A stretch of DNA of 64,000 bases, taken from the NCBI RefSeq assembly GCF_000687835.1, contig NZ_JHYB01000002.1, positions 124,001-188,000 on the forward strand. The letters run 5' to 3'. Origin of the DNA: Haploplasma modicum ATCC 29102. Its GTDB lineage: Bacteria > Bacillota_I > Bacilli_A > Acholeplasmatales > Acholeplasmataceae. How positions within the stretch are numbered: position 1 is the first letter of the stretch; the number at the start of each line of letters is the position of its first letter. Below, piece after piece: positions 1 to 8,290 of the stretch. Below the pieces are notes generated by a model. It was given only the letters and a program-made list of their open reading frames with translations, did no database searches and was not told the DNA's origin. The position numbers and the translations under genes are program-made.

Positions 1-392
1 TTATTCTAGTTTTCTTATTTTTTAAAGAGCGTAATAATTATGATGTTATGGCTCTTGGTGAAGATGTTGCTAAAAACCTTGGAGTTAATTATAATAAAAA
101 AACTAATAAGACTTTAATATTAGTAACAATATCAACGGCAATAGCAACGGCATTAGTTGGACCTTTAGCATTTCTAGGATTAATAGTAGTTAACCTTGCA
201 AGAGAACTTAGCAAATCAAATAAGCATCGAACCTTAATGGTAGTATCTAGTTTGCTTGCAGTAATCTTAATGTTAGGTGGCCATGTAATTTTAGAGATAA
301 TTAATTTAAAGACACCAGTTACAATAATTGTCAATTTAATTGGTGGAGCTTATATGATATATCTGTTAGTAAAGGAGAATATTCATGATTGA
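1..392 (+). CDS. Iron-chelate ABC transporter permease (FecCD family), C-terminal part
   Basis: The reading frame is open from the left edge of the window, so the true start lies outside. The visible part has the family hallmark LGEDVAKNLGVN, the cytoplasmic loop of FecCD/BtuC permeases that contacts the ATPase. It is followed by hydrophobic helices and GPLAFLGLIVVNLAR, matching the conserved GxxxFVGLIxPHxxR segment with the usual Pro-His replaced by Val-Asn. It would form the membrane channel for a ferric siderophore. Its TGA stop overlaps the next gene (ATPase) by 8 bases, indicating one operon with the ATPase and the binding lipoprotein. Family call is firm; substrate is inferred from the type. 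Confidence 0.9.
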   Translation, partial: ILVFLFFKERNNYDVMALGEDVAKNLGVNYNKKTNKTLILVTISTAIATALVGPLAFLGLIVVNLARELSKSNKHRTLMVVSSLLAVILMLGGHVILEIINLKTPVTIIVNLIGGAYMIYLLVKENIHD

Positions 393-1179
393 AGTTAAAA
401 ATATAAATCAATTTTACGGTAACAAACAAATCTTAAAAGATGTTAATTTTAAGATTAAAGAAAATGAAATTACTGCTTTAATTGGGCCAAATGGAGCGGG
501 TAAATCAACTCTGCTTGGTGTAATATCAAGACTTTTAAAACAAAAAAGTGGTGAGGTTTTAATCGATAATGTTAATATCGATAAAATAAGCTCAAATGAT
601 ATTGCTAAAAAAATGTCAGTACTTAGACAAAGTAATAATATAAATATAAGAATTACAGTAGAAGAGTTAGTATCTTTTGGGAGATTTCCATATTCTAAAG
701 GTAGACTTAATAATATTGATAAAGCAAAAATTAATGAAGCAATTAAATATATGAAACTAGATGACCTAAGAGATACATATATCGATCAAATGAGTGGTGG
801 ACAAAGACAAAGAGCTTATATCGCAATGGTTTTAGCACAGGATACAAAATATATTTTCTTAGATGAACCATTAAATAATCTAGACATGAAACATGCAGTA
901 GAAATGATGACTATTTTAGAAAATCTAGTTAAAGATTACAAAAAGACAATTGTTATTGTTATGCATGATATTAATATTGCATCGGCTTTTTGTAGTCATA
1001 TTGTAGCAATGAAAGATGGAATGATTATTGCTGAGGGCAAAACCAATGATATTATTAATAAAGAAATTTTAGACGATGTCTTTGATCATGATTTTTGTAT
1101 TGCTGGTTTTAATGGAAAAAAGATTTGTGTTTATCATAATTTACTAGAAAAAAATATTACACTAGAGGAGGAAGTATAA
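385..1179 (+). CDS. Iron-siderophore ABC transporter ATP-binding protein (FecE/YclP-like)
   Basis: 264-residue ABC ATPase that powers the neighbouring permease. Walker A is GPNGAGKST at residues 34-42, the signature SGGQ at 137-140, Walker B with LDEP at 159-162, and the switch histidine in VMHDIN at about 194. Length and the FGRFPYSKG segment fit the FecE/FepC iron-chelate branch. The start overlaps the permease stop by 8 bases and its own stop shares one base with the next ATG, so translation is probably coupled across the three genes. The exact chelate cannot be read from the sequence. Confidence 0.93.
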   Translation: MIEVKNINQFYGNKQILKDVNFKIKENEITALIGPNGAGKSTLLGVISRLLKQKSGEVLIDNVNIDKISSNDIAKKMSVLRQSNNINIRITVEELVSFGRFPYSKGRLNNIDKAKINEAIKYMKLDDLRDTYIDQMSGGQRQRAYIAMVLAQDTKYIFLDEPLNNLDMKHAVEMMTILENLVKDYKKTIVIVMHDINIASAFCSHIVAMKDGMIIAEGKTNDIINKEILDDVFDHDFCIAGFNGKKICVYHNLLEKNITLEEEV

Positions 1180-2207
1180 TGAAAAAAATATTTTTCATTT
1201 TAAGTATATTGCTTACTACATTACTTTTAACATCATGTAATGTAGAAATTGGTAAAGAAAGAGAAGGAAGACGCATAACCATTAAGCAAACTGTTTCAGT
1301 TTTTGATAAACTTGATGGTAATGGTGAGGCTTTGTATAAAAAAGTTATAGTTGAAAATGATTTTTTAGTTAATCCTAAAAAAGTTGTTACATATAACTTA
1401 GGAGTTGCAGATATATTTTCATATATAGGCTTAGAAAAATTAGGTATAGAAAAATTTGGTCTACCAAAGGGTGGTAATCCGCTACCAGAATCTCTTAGAG
1501 AGTTTGATAATAAAAAATATGCAGATACAGGAACATTATTTTTATTAGACAAAACAGTTCTTGATTTATTTGATGCTGATTTAATTATCTTAGATGGTAG
1601 AAGTGCTAAGCATTATGAGGAATTAAAAAAAGATTATCCTAATGCGGATATCCTTGATTTATCGATAACAACATATAGTTATGAAACACAAAAAAATAAC
1701 TTTGCTGTTCTAGGACAAATCTTCGAAGAAGCAAAAGATATTTTAGATGAAAAAATTAAGGAATATCAAACAAACTTTAATGAAATTAGTTTACTTGCAA
1801 AAGATTTTAGAGCCTTATTTATTCAAGCAAACGGCAAAGGCTTTTCCGTTGGTAGTGGTAAAAAGGGAAGATACGGTTTATTTTTCAATGAATTTGGTTT
1901 CCTAGAAGCAGATCCAAACGGTAATAAGTTTGATGAAAATAGTCACGGTGGTAACCCGTCAAACACTGAATACTTAAAAGACGTTAATCCAGAAGTAATC
2001 TTTATTATGGATAGAAATCAAGTTGTTGAAGGAACTGGCAGTGATTTAAGTTTCTTAAAAGATCCACTTGTTAAAGATGTTTTAGCAATTAAAAATGAAA
2101 ATGTCTATATGTTACATGCTGAATCATGGTATACAATTACAGGTGGAATTAAGTCAACAAGTCAAATGATTTCTGATATTTTAGCGTTTATTAGTAAAGT
2201 TAATTGA
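1179..2207 (+). CDS. Siderophore-binding lipoprotein of the iron ABC transporter (YclQ/FatB/CeuA-like)
   Basis: 342 residues. The signal peptide ends in the lipobox LLTSC, with Cys20 as the lipidated residue, so the protein is anchored outside the membrane. The mature part has the helical-backbone binding-protein pattern: an N-lobe with VVTYNLGVADIFSYIGL, a middle DADLIILDGRSAKHYEEL, and a C-lobe ending ESWYTITGGIKSTSQMISDI. It resembles the YclQ/CeuE group that binds catecholate-type siderophores. It is the last gene of the permease-ATPase-binding protein operon and overlaps the ATPase by one base, preceded by AGAGGAGG as ribosome binding site. Substrate class is inference. Confidence 0.9.
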   Translation: MKKIFFILSILLTTLLLTSCNVEIGKEREGRRITIKQTVSVFDKLDGNGEALYKKVIVENDFLVNPKKVVTYNLGVADIFSYIGLEKLGIEKFGLPKGGNPLPESLREFDNKKYADTGTLFLLDKTVLDLFDADLIILDGRSAKHYEELKKDYPNADILDLSITTYSYETQKNNFAVLGQIFEEAKDILDEKIKEYQTNFNEISLLAKDFRALFIQANGKGFSVGSGKKGRYGLFFNEFGFLEADPNGNKFDENSHGGNPSNTEYLKDVNPEVIFIMDRNQVVEGTGSDLSFLKDPLVKDVLAIKNENVYMLHAESWYTITGGIKSTSQMISDILAFISKVN

Positions 2208-2212
2208 TTAGA

Positions 2213-2241
2213 TTGACAAAAAGTTAAAATATTGCTAAAAT
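2213..2241 (+). promoter_or_regulatory. Sigma-A promoter for secG
   Basis: TTGACA at 2213-2218 and TAAAAT at 2236-2241 are separated by exactly 17 bases, just upstream of secG and after the iron operon stop. Confidence 0.75.
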
Positions 2242-2265
2242 AAGAAAGTAATTGGAGGGCTATTT

Positions 2266-2499
2266 ATGAATTTATTTGATTGGTTAGCACTTGCAACAGG
2301 TATTATCTTAACAATTTTTGTTTTATTACAACAAGGTGATGATGATATACAAGATGCATTTAGTGGAGAAAAATCTGAATTATTTAAAAATCGTAAAATA
2401 AGAGGATTTGATTTATTTATGTTACGTGGAACAACTGTACTTGCAATTTTATTTATTGCATTTGTTATTGTTTCAAATGTAATGCATGCAAACTTTTAA
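2266..2499 (+). CDS. secG: Preprotein translocase subunit SecG
   Basis: 77-residue membrane protein with two hydrophobic helices (about 6-22 and 53-72). The conserved LLQQGDDD segment follows the first helix, and a RGFDLFMLRGT-type motif precedes the second. SecG associates with SecYE and assists SecA-driven export. Length is typical. A GGAGGG ribosome binding site precedes the ATG, and the gene has its own promoter and terminator. In many Firmicutes secG sits directly upstream of rnr-smpB; here that pair lies about 24 kb away (26101-28531). Confidence 0.9.
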   Translation: MNLFDWLALATGIILTIFVLLQQGDDDIQDAFSGEKSELFKNRKIRGFDLFMLRGTTVLAILFIAFVIVSNVMHANF

Positions 2500-2501
2500 T
2501 T

Positions 2502-2525
2502 AGAGCGCAATTTTGCGCTCTTTTT
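2502..2525 (+). terminator. Rho-independent terminator after secG
   Basis: Perfect stem GAGCGCA/TGCGCTC followed by a T run. Confidence 0.9.
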
Positions 2526-2541
2526 AATGAAAGGAAATATT

Positions 2542-3219
2542 ATGCAAAGATATATTTTAGATACTAAGACAAAATATTTTTATAAAGAAGATTTATTTCA
2601 TATCAAAAATGTCATGAGAATGAAAAGTGGCGATAAGGTTGAGCTATGTTTAGATAACAAATGCTTTTTAGCAAGTATTAACATTGGTGAAACGGTTAGT
2701 TATGAATACATTGAAGATATAGCGTTTGAGCAAACTTTAAATATCACACTAGTTCAAGGAATTTTAAAGGGAAGTAAATTAGACACAACAATTAAATATA
2801 GTACAATTTTTGGGGCAAAAAATATTATTTTAACTGAGTTTGAAAGAAGTATTGCTAAACTTAAAAATAGTGATCATAAAATTGATAGATACATCCAAAT
2901 TGCTAAAGAAGCAGCAGAATTATCTCATAGAGAAATGATTCCACATATTAGTGTAAGTGATAACTTAAAAAGAATTGATTTTAAGTCTTTTGACTTGGTA
3001 ATTCTTGCTGATGAAGAAGAAAAAGAGTTAAGTATTAAAGATATTAAAGACAAAATATCAATAGAAAGTAGCGTTTGTATTATTATTGGTCCAGAAGGTG
3101 GGATTAGTAATAATGAGAGATTATACTTAAAAAATATTGGTGCAAGTCTAATTACACTCGGAAAATACATATATCCAGCTGAAATTGCTGCAATTTCACT
3201 CTTAGAGCAATTAAAATAA
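2542..3219 (+). CDS. rsmE: 16S rRNA (uracil1498-N3)-methyltransferase RsmE
   Basis: 225 residues from the ATG at 2542. An earlier in-frame ATG at 2527 is less likely because the AAAGGA ribosome binding site lies between the two. RsmE methylates N3 of U1498 in helix 44 of the small-subunit rRNA using S-adenosylmethionine. The SPOUT-type knotted C-terminal domain shows IGPEGG at 182-187 and a closing LGKYIYPAEIAAISLL, where most family members have LGxxILRxETA. The middle has GSKLDTTIKYSTIFGAKNI, the RsmE substrate-side motif. The Arg-to-Tyr change near the C-terminal motif is a modest deviation. Confidence 0.88.
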   Translation: MQRYILDTKTKYFYKEDLFHIKNVMRMKSGDKVELCLDNKCFLASINIGETVSYEYIEDIAFEQTLNITLVQGILKGSKLDTTIKYSTIFGAKNIILTEFERSIAKLKNSDHKIDRYIQIAKEAAELSHREMIPHISVSDNLKRIDFKSFDLVILADEEEKELSIKDIKDKISIESSVCIIIGPEGGISNNERLYLKNIGASLITLGKYIYPAEIAAISLLEQLK

Positions 3220-3227
3220 AAAATCTT

Positions 3228-3256
3228 TTGACAATTAAGCAATAATAATATATAAT
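3228..3256 (+). promoter_or_regulatory. Perfect-consensus sigma-A promoter for rpsU
   Basis: TTGACA at 3228-3233 and TATAAT at 3251-3256 with a 17-base spacer. Every position of both hexamers matches consensus, as expected for a strongly expressed ribosomal protein gene. Confidence 0.9.
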
Positions 3257-3297
3257 ACTAAAGGAAGCACAATAAAGTGTTTGAAGGGAGGGTCGAC

Positions 3298-3471
3298 ATG
3301 CCTAAGATAGTCGTAAAAGATAACGAATCAATTGAAGATACATTACGTCGTTTTAAGAGAGATGTTTCAAGATCTGGGACCCTCGCAGAAGCGAAAAAAC
3401 GCAAATTCTATGTTAAACCTAGTGATGAAAAGAAAATGCGTCGTCGTGCTGCAAAAACAGCTAATCGTTAA
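3298..3471 (+). CDS. rpsU: 30S ribosomal protein S21
   Basis: 57 residues starting [20 protein letters not shown] and ending in an Arg/Lys-rich tail ([12 protein letters not shown]), typical of S21. The ATG at 3298 is chosen over the GTG at 3277 because GGGAGGG sits just before it and family members begin MPKxxV. The gene has its own consensus promoter and terminator. S21 binds the 30S platform near the 16S 3' end. Confidence 0.95.
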   Translation: MPKIVVKDNESIEDTLRRFKRDVSRSGTLAEAKKRKFYVKPSDEKKMRRRAAKTANR

Positions 3472-3490
3472 TATATTGTAGATTAAATAA

Positions 3491-3513
3491 AACACCTTGT
3501 TAGGTGTTTTTTT
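3491..3513 (+). terminator. Terminator after rpsU
   Basis: Stem AACACCT/AGGTGTT with loop TGTT and a T run. Confidence 0.9.
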
Positions 3514-3559
3514 AACTTAAAGAATATAAGGTTATTTGCTAAAAAACTAGTGTTAATTA

Positions 3560-3568
3560 TGATATAAT
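3560..3568 (+). promoter_or_regulatory. Extended -10 promoter for the phoH operon
   Basis: TGATATAAT (TG at 3560-3561, TATAAT at 3563-3568) just upstream of phoH. No convincing -35 box at the right spacing. The same extended -10 recurs elsewhere in the window. Confidence 0.6.
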
Positions 3569-3587
3569 TAATAAAGGGAGTGGGTTT

Positions 3588-4541
3588 ATGGAAAAAATAT
3601 TTGAAATAAAGCATTTAGAATTAATTTCTAGTATTGTTGGACCTAATGATAAAAATTTAAAAGTAATTAGACAATATTATGATATTAAATTAATTTTATC
3701 AACTGAACAAATCTATAGTAATGCTAGTAAAGAAATAAATTTAATTTTAATAGATTTATTTAATATGATTACAAAACTCGCACAAACTAACATTATTTTT
3801 AATGAGAGAGATATTATTTATATTATTAAACTCTTAGAAGACAAAGAAGATAAAACTATAATTTTTGACTTTTATTTAAACCGCAAACAATTACTAGTTA
3901 ATGAACGTGGAAGACCGATTTTTCCTAAGACAATTAATCAAGTTAAGTATTTAGAATATATATCAAACTATGATTTGGTTTTTGGGATAGGACCAGCCGG
4001 AACCGGTAAAACATATCTTGCTGTTGCTTATGCAGTAATGTTATATAAGACTAATAAAATAAAGAAAATTATTTTAACAAGACCTGTTGTAGAAGCAGGT
4101 GAATCACTAGGGTTTTTACCTGGTGATATTAAAGAAAAAATTGATCCATATTTAATTCCCTTATATGATGCTCTTTATGAGTTTTTAGGTAAGAAGATTG
4201 TAGAGGATTTAATTAGTAAAAATGTAATTGAGATAGCACCACTGGCATATATGCGTGGTCGTACTTTGGATAATGCTTTTATTATTTTAGATGAAGCCCA
4301 AAATACTACTAAAATGCAAATGAAGATGTTTTTAACTAGACTTGGATTTAATTCAAAAATGGTTATAACAGGTGATATTACTCAAGTGGACTTAAAGTAT
4401 AGTAAAGACTCAGGACTTAAAGATGCAGTATCTTTACTTAGAGAACTAAAGGATATATCTATTCTTAAATTTGAAAGAATTGACGTTGTAAGAAATCCTT
4501 TAGTGCAAAAAATATTGGAGCGATATGAAGATGAAAGTTAA
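3588..4541 (+). CDS. PhoH-family ATPase/RNA helicase-like protein
   Basis: 317 residues. An N-terminal KH-like region precedes a P-loop domain with GIGPAGTGKT (Walker A, 135-142), RPVVEAGESLGFLPG, Walker B ILDEAQN at about 227-233, and the family motif MVITGDITQVDL. This is the B. subtilis PhoH/YqfE type, found next to ybeY and thought to act in RNA metabolism with the YbeY endonuclease; the biochemical role of PhoH itself is not settled. It opens an operon running to trmK. Its stop overlaps the ybeY start. Confidence 0.93.
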   Translation: MEKIFEIKHLELISSIVGPNDKNLKVIRQYYDIKLILSTEQIYSNASKEINLILIDLFNMITKLAQTNIIFNERDIIYIIKLLEDKEDKTIIFDFYLNRKQLLVNERGRPIFPKTINQVKYLEYISNYDLVFGIGPAGTGKTYLAVAYAVMLYKTNKIKKIILTRPVVEAGESLGFLPGDIKEKIDPYLIPLYDALYEFLGKKIVEDLISKNVIEIAPLAYMRGRTLDNAFIILDEAQNTTKMQMKMFLTRLGFNSKMVITGDITQVDLKYSKDSGLKDAVSLLRELKDISILKFERIDVVRNPLVQKILERYEDES

Positions 4542-4947
4542 TTTTTTTAATGAAACAGATGAAAATTTAAAAGAGTATCAAAAGATTATAAAAAAAGCTC
4601 TAAAAAAAGAGAAAAACAAAAGAAGTATTGAAATAGTCTTTGTTACTGAGGAGAGAATTAAGGAACTTAATCTAAACTTTAGAAATATTGATAAAGTAAC
4701 AGATGTCCTAAGTTTCCCTAATGATGACTTCGAAGGACAATCACTTGGCGATGTTTTTATTTGTATCAAACGTGCAATGGAACAAGCAGAAGAATACGGA
4801 CATAGTACTTTAAGAGAGTTTGCTTTTCTTGCGGTTCATGGGTATCTTCATTTACTGGGATATGACCATATAGACAAAGAAGAAGAAAAGATTATGTTTT
4901 CAATGCAAGATGAAATCTTGAAAAAAGCTAAAATTGAAAGGAAATAA
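4525..4947 (+). CDS. ybeY: Endoribonuclease/rRNA maturation factor YbeY
   Basis: 140 residues with the metal-binding motif HGYLHLLGYDH (His105, His109, His115), the UPF0054 signature, and the preceding DVLSFPND segment. YbeY is a zinc endoribonuclease linked to 16S rRNA 3' maturation and ribosome quality control. It starts inside phoH. The ATG at 4525 has GGAG four bases upstream; an alternative ATG at 4531 gives ten-base spacing and cannot be excluded. Confidence 0.93.
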   Translation: MKMKVNFFNETDENLKEYQKIIKKALKKEKNKRSIEIVFVTEERIKELNLNFRNIDKVTDVLSFPNDDFEGQSLGDVFICIKRAMEQAEEYGHSTLREFAFLAVHGYLHLLGYDHIDKEEEKIMFSMQDEILKKAKIERK

Positions 4948-4951
4948 ACAT

Positions 4952-5347
4952 ATGGAAAAAAATATTTTAGAAGCTAAAAAAGCATATGATAAATCATATT
5001 CACCATATTCAAAATTTGCAGTTGGTGCGGCAATAAAAATGAAAGACGGTAGCTACATTCATGGGGCAAATATAGAAAATGCATCATATCCACTTTCTAA
5101 TTGTGCTGAACGTAGTGCATTATTTAGTGCATATAGCCAAGGATATAAAAAAGAAGATATTTTAAGCATTACAATTATTGCAAATGACGATAGACCAATC
5201 TCACCATGTGGAGCATGCCGTCAAGTAATGTTTGAGTTAATGCCAAAAGATACAAAAATTATTTTAACTAACTTAAAAGGAGAAGTTAAAGAAACTACTC
5301 CAGATGAGTTATTACCATATGGGTTTATTTTAGATAATGACAAGTAA
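4952..5347 (+). CDS. cdd: Cytidine deaminase
   Basis: 131 residues from the ATG at 4952, chosen because AAAGGA precedes it. An upstream in-frame start would lie inside ybeY. Zinc and catalytic residues are in NCAERSA (Cys51, Glu53) and PCGACRQ (Cys86, Cys89), the small tetrameric cytidine deaminase type. It converts cytidine/deoxycytidine to uridine/deoxyuridine for pyrimidine salvage. In Bacillus, dgkA lies between ybeY and cdd; it is absent here. The stop overlaps era by 11 bases. Confidence 0.95.
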   Translation: MEKNILEAKKAYDKSYSPYSKFAVGAAIKMKDGSYIHGANIENASYPLSNCAERSALFSAYSQGYKKEDILSITIIANDDRPISPCGACRQVMFELMPKDTKIILTNLKGEVKETTPDELLPYGFILDNDK

Positions 5348-6236
5348 TAATACAAAATCAGGCTTTGGTGCAATCGTTGGACGCCCTAATGTTGGTAAAT
5401 CAACATTAATTAATCAAATATTAAAAGACAAAATTGCAATCACATCAAATAAACCCCAAACAACAAGACATCGTATTTCTGGGATATATACAAAAGGAAA
5501 TAATCAAATTGTATTTTTAGATACACCAGGAATGCATAAAGGAAAAGATTTATTAAATAAGAGAATTGATAAAATTGCAGTATCAAGTTTAAAAGAAGTT
5601 GATTTTGTAATCTTCGTTGTTGATAAGGCTTATTCTTTGGCTGAGAGTTATATTATTGAATATTTTAATAGTATTAAAATTCCGGTCTTTCTTGTTATAA
5701 ATAAAATTGATTTATTACCTAATAAAAGTGCAATTGATGAAATAATTATTAGTTATTTAGGAAAATATGATTTTAAAGGAGTATATCCAATCTCAGCAAG
5801 TAATGATACAAATATTAATTACTTACTAGATGATATAACTAATATATTAGAAGATGGTCCTTTTTATTACCCAGAAGAAGTTAAAACAGATCAAACTGAA
5901 CAAACACTAATGGCAGAGTTTATTAGAGAAAAAATTCTTTATTATACAGAAGAAGAAGTTCCTCACGCAACAGCAGTTATTATTGAATCATTAAATTATA
6001 ATAAAAAATATAAAACTCTTGATGTTACAGCACTAATTATTGTTGAAAGAGACAGCCAAAAGGGAATCTTAATTGGTAAAAACGGTAGTAAGTTAAAACA
6101 AATAGGAACTGATGCTAGATTAGATATCAACAAGAAATTTGATTTAAAGGTGCATTTAACACTTTGGGTTAAAGTTAAAAAAGATTGGCGAAATCGCGAA
6201 AGCGAATTAATTCGCTATGGCTATGGTAATGAATAA
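5337..6236 (+). CDS. era: GTPase Era
   Basis: 299 residues. G1 is GRPNVGKST (about 15-23), G3 DTPGMH, G4 NKID, G5 SAS. The C-terminal KH domain has LIGKNGSKLKQIG, which binds the 3' end of 16S rRNA during 30S assembly. The context cdd-era-recO is the standard Firmicutes order. It starts within the last codons of cdd and ends overlapping the recO start, so expression is coupled. Confidence 0.97.
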   Translation: MTSNNTKSGFGAIVGRPNVGKSTLINQILKDKIAITSNKPQTTRHRISGIYTKGNNQIVFLDTPGMHKGKDLLNKRIDKIAVSSLKEVDFVIFVVDKAYSLAESYIIEYFNSIKIPVFLVINKIDLLPNKSAIDEIIISYLGKYDFKGVYPISASNDTNINYLLDDITNILEDGPFYYPEEVKTDQTEQTLMAEFIREKILYYTEEEVPHATAVIIESLNYNKKYKTLDVTALIIVERDSQKGILIGKNGSKLKQIGTDARLDINKKFDLKVHLTLWVKVKKDWRNRESELIRYGYGNE

Positions 6237-6894
6237 TAAAGAAGGAATAATCTATAAAGTTCAAGATTATACTGAAAATAGTAGATTACTTAAAGTACTT
6301 ACTAAAGATGGTATTATTACAATAAATGCTAGAGGAAGTCAAAAGCTAAATAGTAAAGATAGAATTCTTGCTCAATATTTAACATTAATAAGTTTTAATG
6401 ATGATAAAAACAGTGATTTTATTTATTTAAATAACGGAAAATTAATTAATGATTTTAGTAATATAAAGAAAGATTATTTTATTACTAAAAAAGTAAATGT
6501 TATTTTTGAAGTTTTAAATAAAGTTATTATTGAAAAAGAACACTATAATAAAATATATCAACTAACTCTTGATGTTTTAACAAGCACTAATATAATAGAA
6601 GGAATTATTAGTTTCATGCTTAAACTTACATATATTTTAGGATATGGAATGAACTTTAAAAATGATGGAAAGTTAATTAAAGGTTTTAGTATTAATGAAG
6701 GTAGTATTGTTTATGAGAACAGTTTAATAACTCCTGATTTAAGTTATGATGAGACTGTAACTTTATTAAAACTAACATATGGTAATATAAAAGAGTTAGA
6801 ACCATTAACTTTGCTAGAAAAAAATATATTTGAAAAATTTATCTATAAATATTATTTAGATAAAATAGAACTTAAATTAAAATCACTCGAATAG
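6229..6894 (+). CDS. recO: DNA repair protein RecO
   Basis: About 221 residues. The N-terminal OB-fold begins NNKEGIIYKVQDYTENSRLL, the RecO pattern, followed by ITINARGSQK. RecO loads RecA on SSB-coated DNA and anneals strands. Start choice: ATGs at 6217, 6223 and 6229 are in frame and none has a clear ribosome binding site; 6229 best matches the family N-terminus and still overlaps the era stop. The protein contains no cysteine, so the zinc-finger cysteines of many RecO proteins are lost. Identity also rests on its place between era and glyS. Confidence 0.85.
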   Translation: MNNKEGIIYKVQDYTENSRLLKVLTKDGIITINARGSQKLNSKDRILAQYLTLISFNDDKNSDFIYLNNGKLINDFSNIKKDYFITKKVNVIFEVLNKVIIEKEHYNKIYQLTLDVLTSTNIIEGIISFMLKLTYILGYGMNFKNDGKLIKGFSINEGSIVYENSLITPDLSYDETVTLLKLTYGNIKELEPLTLLEKNIFEKFIYKYYLDKIELKLKSLE

Positions 6895-6909
6895 AAGGGA
6901 AGTAAAATT

Positions 6910-8277
6910 ATGATTAGTTTTGAAGAACTAGTTAAATATGCTAGAATAACAGGATTTGTATACCAAGGTAGTGAAATATATGGTGGGCTTGCTAATACAT
7001 GGGATTATGGTCCAATTGGTTCACTATTAAAACAAAATATTAAAAGAGCTTGGATTAATAAATTTCAAAGAGAAACCCCAAATAACGTATTAATTGATTC
7101 ATCAATTTTATTAAATACTAAAGTATGGGAAGCAAGTGGTCATCTTAAAAACTTTAGTGATCCACTAATGGAATGTCGTGCATGTAACATGCGCTTTAGA
7201 GCAGATAAATTAATTGAAGAACATGCAAACATGAATGTAGATGGTTTTACTAATGACCAAATGTTTGATGTTATAACAAACAAGCAAATTAAATGTCCAA
7301 ACTGTGGTAAATTTAGCTGGGCACCAATTAGAGCTTTTAATATGATGTTTGAAACATACCAGGGTGTAGTAAAAGAAACTGCTAGTCAAATTTACTTAAG
7401 ACCTGAAACAGCACAAGGTATTTTTATTAACTTTAAAAATGTTCAAAGAACATCAAGAAAAAAAATACCATTTGGGATTGCTCAAGTTGGTAAATCATTT
7501 AGAAATGAAATTACACCAGGTAACTTTATTTTTAGAACAAGAGAATTTGAACAAATGGAATTACAATATTTCTTAAAGCCAGGAACAGAATTAGAAAGCT
7601 TTAAGTCATGGAAAGAGTTTTGTAAAAACTGGTTATTAGACTTAGGTCTTAAAAATGATAATATTAGATTTGATGATCATAAACCAGAAGCCCTTAGTCA
7701 TTACTCAAATGCGACAACTGATATTCAATATAAATTCCCATGGGGATTTGATGAGTTATGGGGGATTGCATCAAGAACAAATTTTGACTTAACATCACAT
7801 CAAAACCATTCAGGCGTTGATATGACATATTTAGATCCAGAAACTAATGAAAGATATATTCCATACGTAATTGAACCATCAGTTGGTGTTGAAAGACTTT
7901 TCCTTGCATTTTTAAATGATGCATATCAAATTGAAGAGTTGGAAAATGGAACAACAAGAGAATTGTTAAAGATTCATCCATTCCTTGCTCCATATAAAGC
8001 AGCAGTTTTACCATTAATGAAAAAAGATCATAGCGAAAAAGCAACTGAAGTTTATAACATGCTTTCAAAATATTTTGATGTTGTTTATGATGATACTCAA
8101 AATATTGGTAAAAGATACCGTAGACAAGATCAAATTGGAACATATTTATCAATAACAATTGATCATGAAACAATGGAAAATGATACTGTTACTGTAAGAA
8201 ATAGAGATACAATGGAACAAATTAGATTAAATATTAGTGAATTAAGAGCATATATTGAAGATAAAATTCAATTTTAA
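6910..8277 (+). CDS. glyS: Glycyl-tRNA synthetase (single-chain dimeric class)
   Basis: 455-residue class II synthetase. Motifs include GGLANTWDYGPIG near the N-terminus, a zinc site ECRACN...CPNCG, motif 2 FRNEITPGNFIFRTREFEQME, and motif 3 IEPSVGVERLFLAFL. The C-terminal anticodon-binding domain starts near HPFLAPYKAAVLPL. This is the alpha2 eukaryote-like GlyRS found in mycoplasmas and some Gram-positives, not the alpha2beta2 GlyQS that occupies this locus in Bacillus. A GAAGGGAAG ribosome binding site precedes the ATG. Confidence 0.96.
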   Translation: MISFEELVKYARITGFVYQGSEIYGGLANTWDYGPIGSLLKQNIKRAWINKFQRETPNNVLIDSSILLNTKVWEASGHLKNFSDPLMECRACNMRFRADKLIEEHANMNVDGFTNDQMFDVITNKQIKCPNCGKFSWAPIRAFNMMFETYQGVVKETASQIYLRPETAQGIFINFKNVQRTSRKKIPFGIAQVGKSFRNEITPGNFIFRTREFEQMELQYFLKPGTELESFKSWKEFCKNWLLDLGLKNDNIRFDDHKPEALSHYSNATTDIQYKFPWGFDELWGIASRTNFDLTSHQNHSGVDMTYLDPETNERYIPYVIEPSVGVERLFLAFLNDAYQIEELENGTTRELLKIHPFLAPYKAAVLPLMKKDHSEKATEVYNMLSKYFDVVYDDTQNIGKRYRRQDQIGTYLSITIDHETMENDTVTVRNRDTMEQIRLNISELRAYIEDKIQF

Positions 8278-8290
8278 GGGTGGTATTTAG

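Noticed and set aside
6217-6228. Longer RecO start (MAMV...)
   Set aside because: It has no ribosome binding site and does not match the family N-terminus; 6229 was preferred, though this is uncertain.
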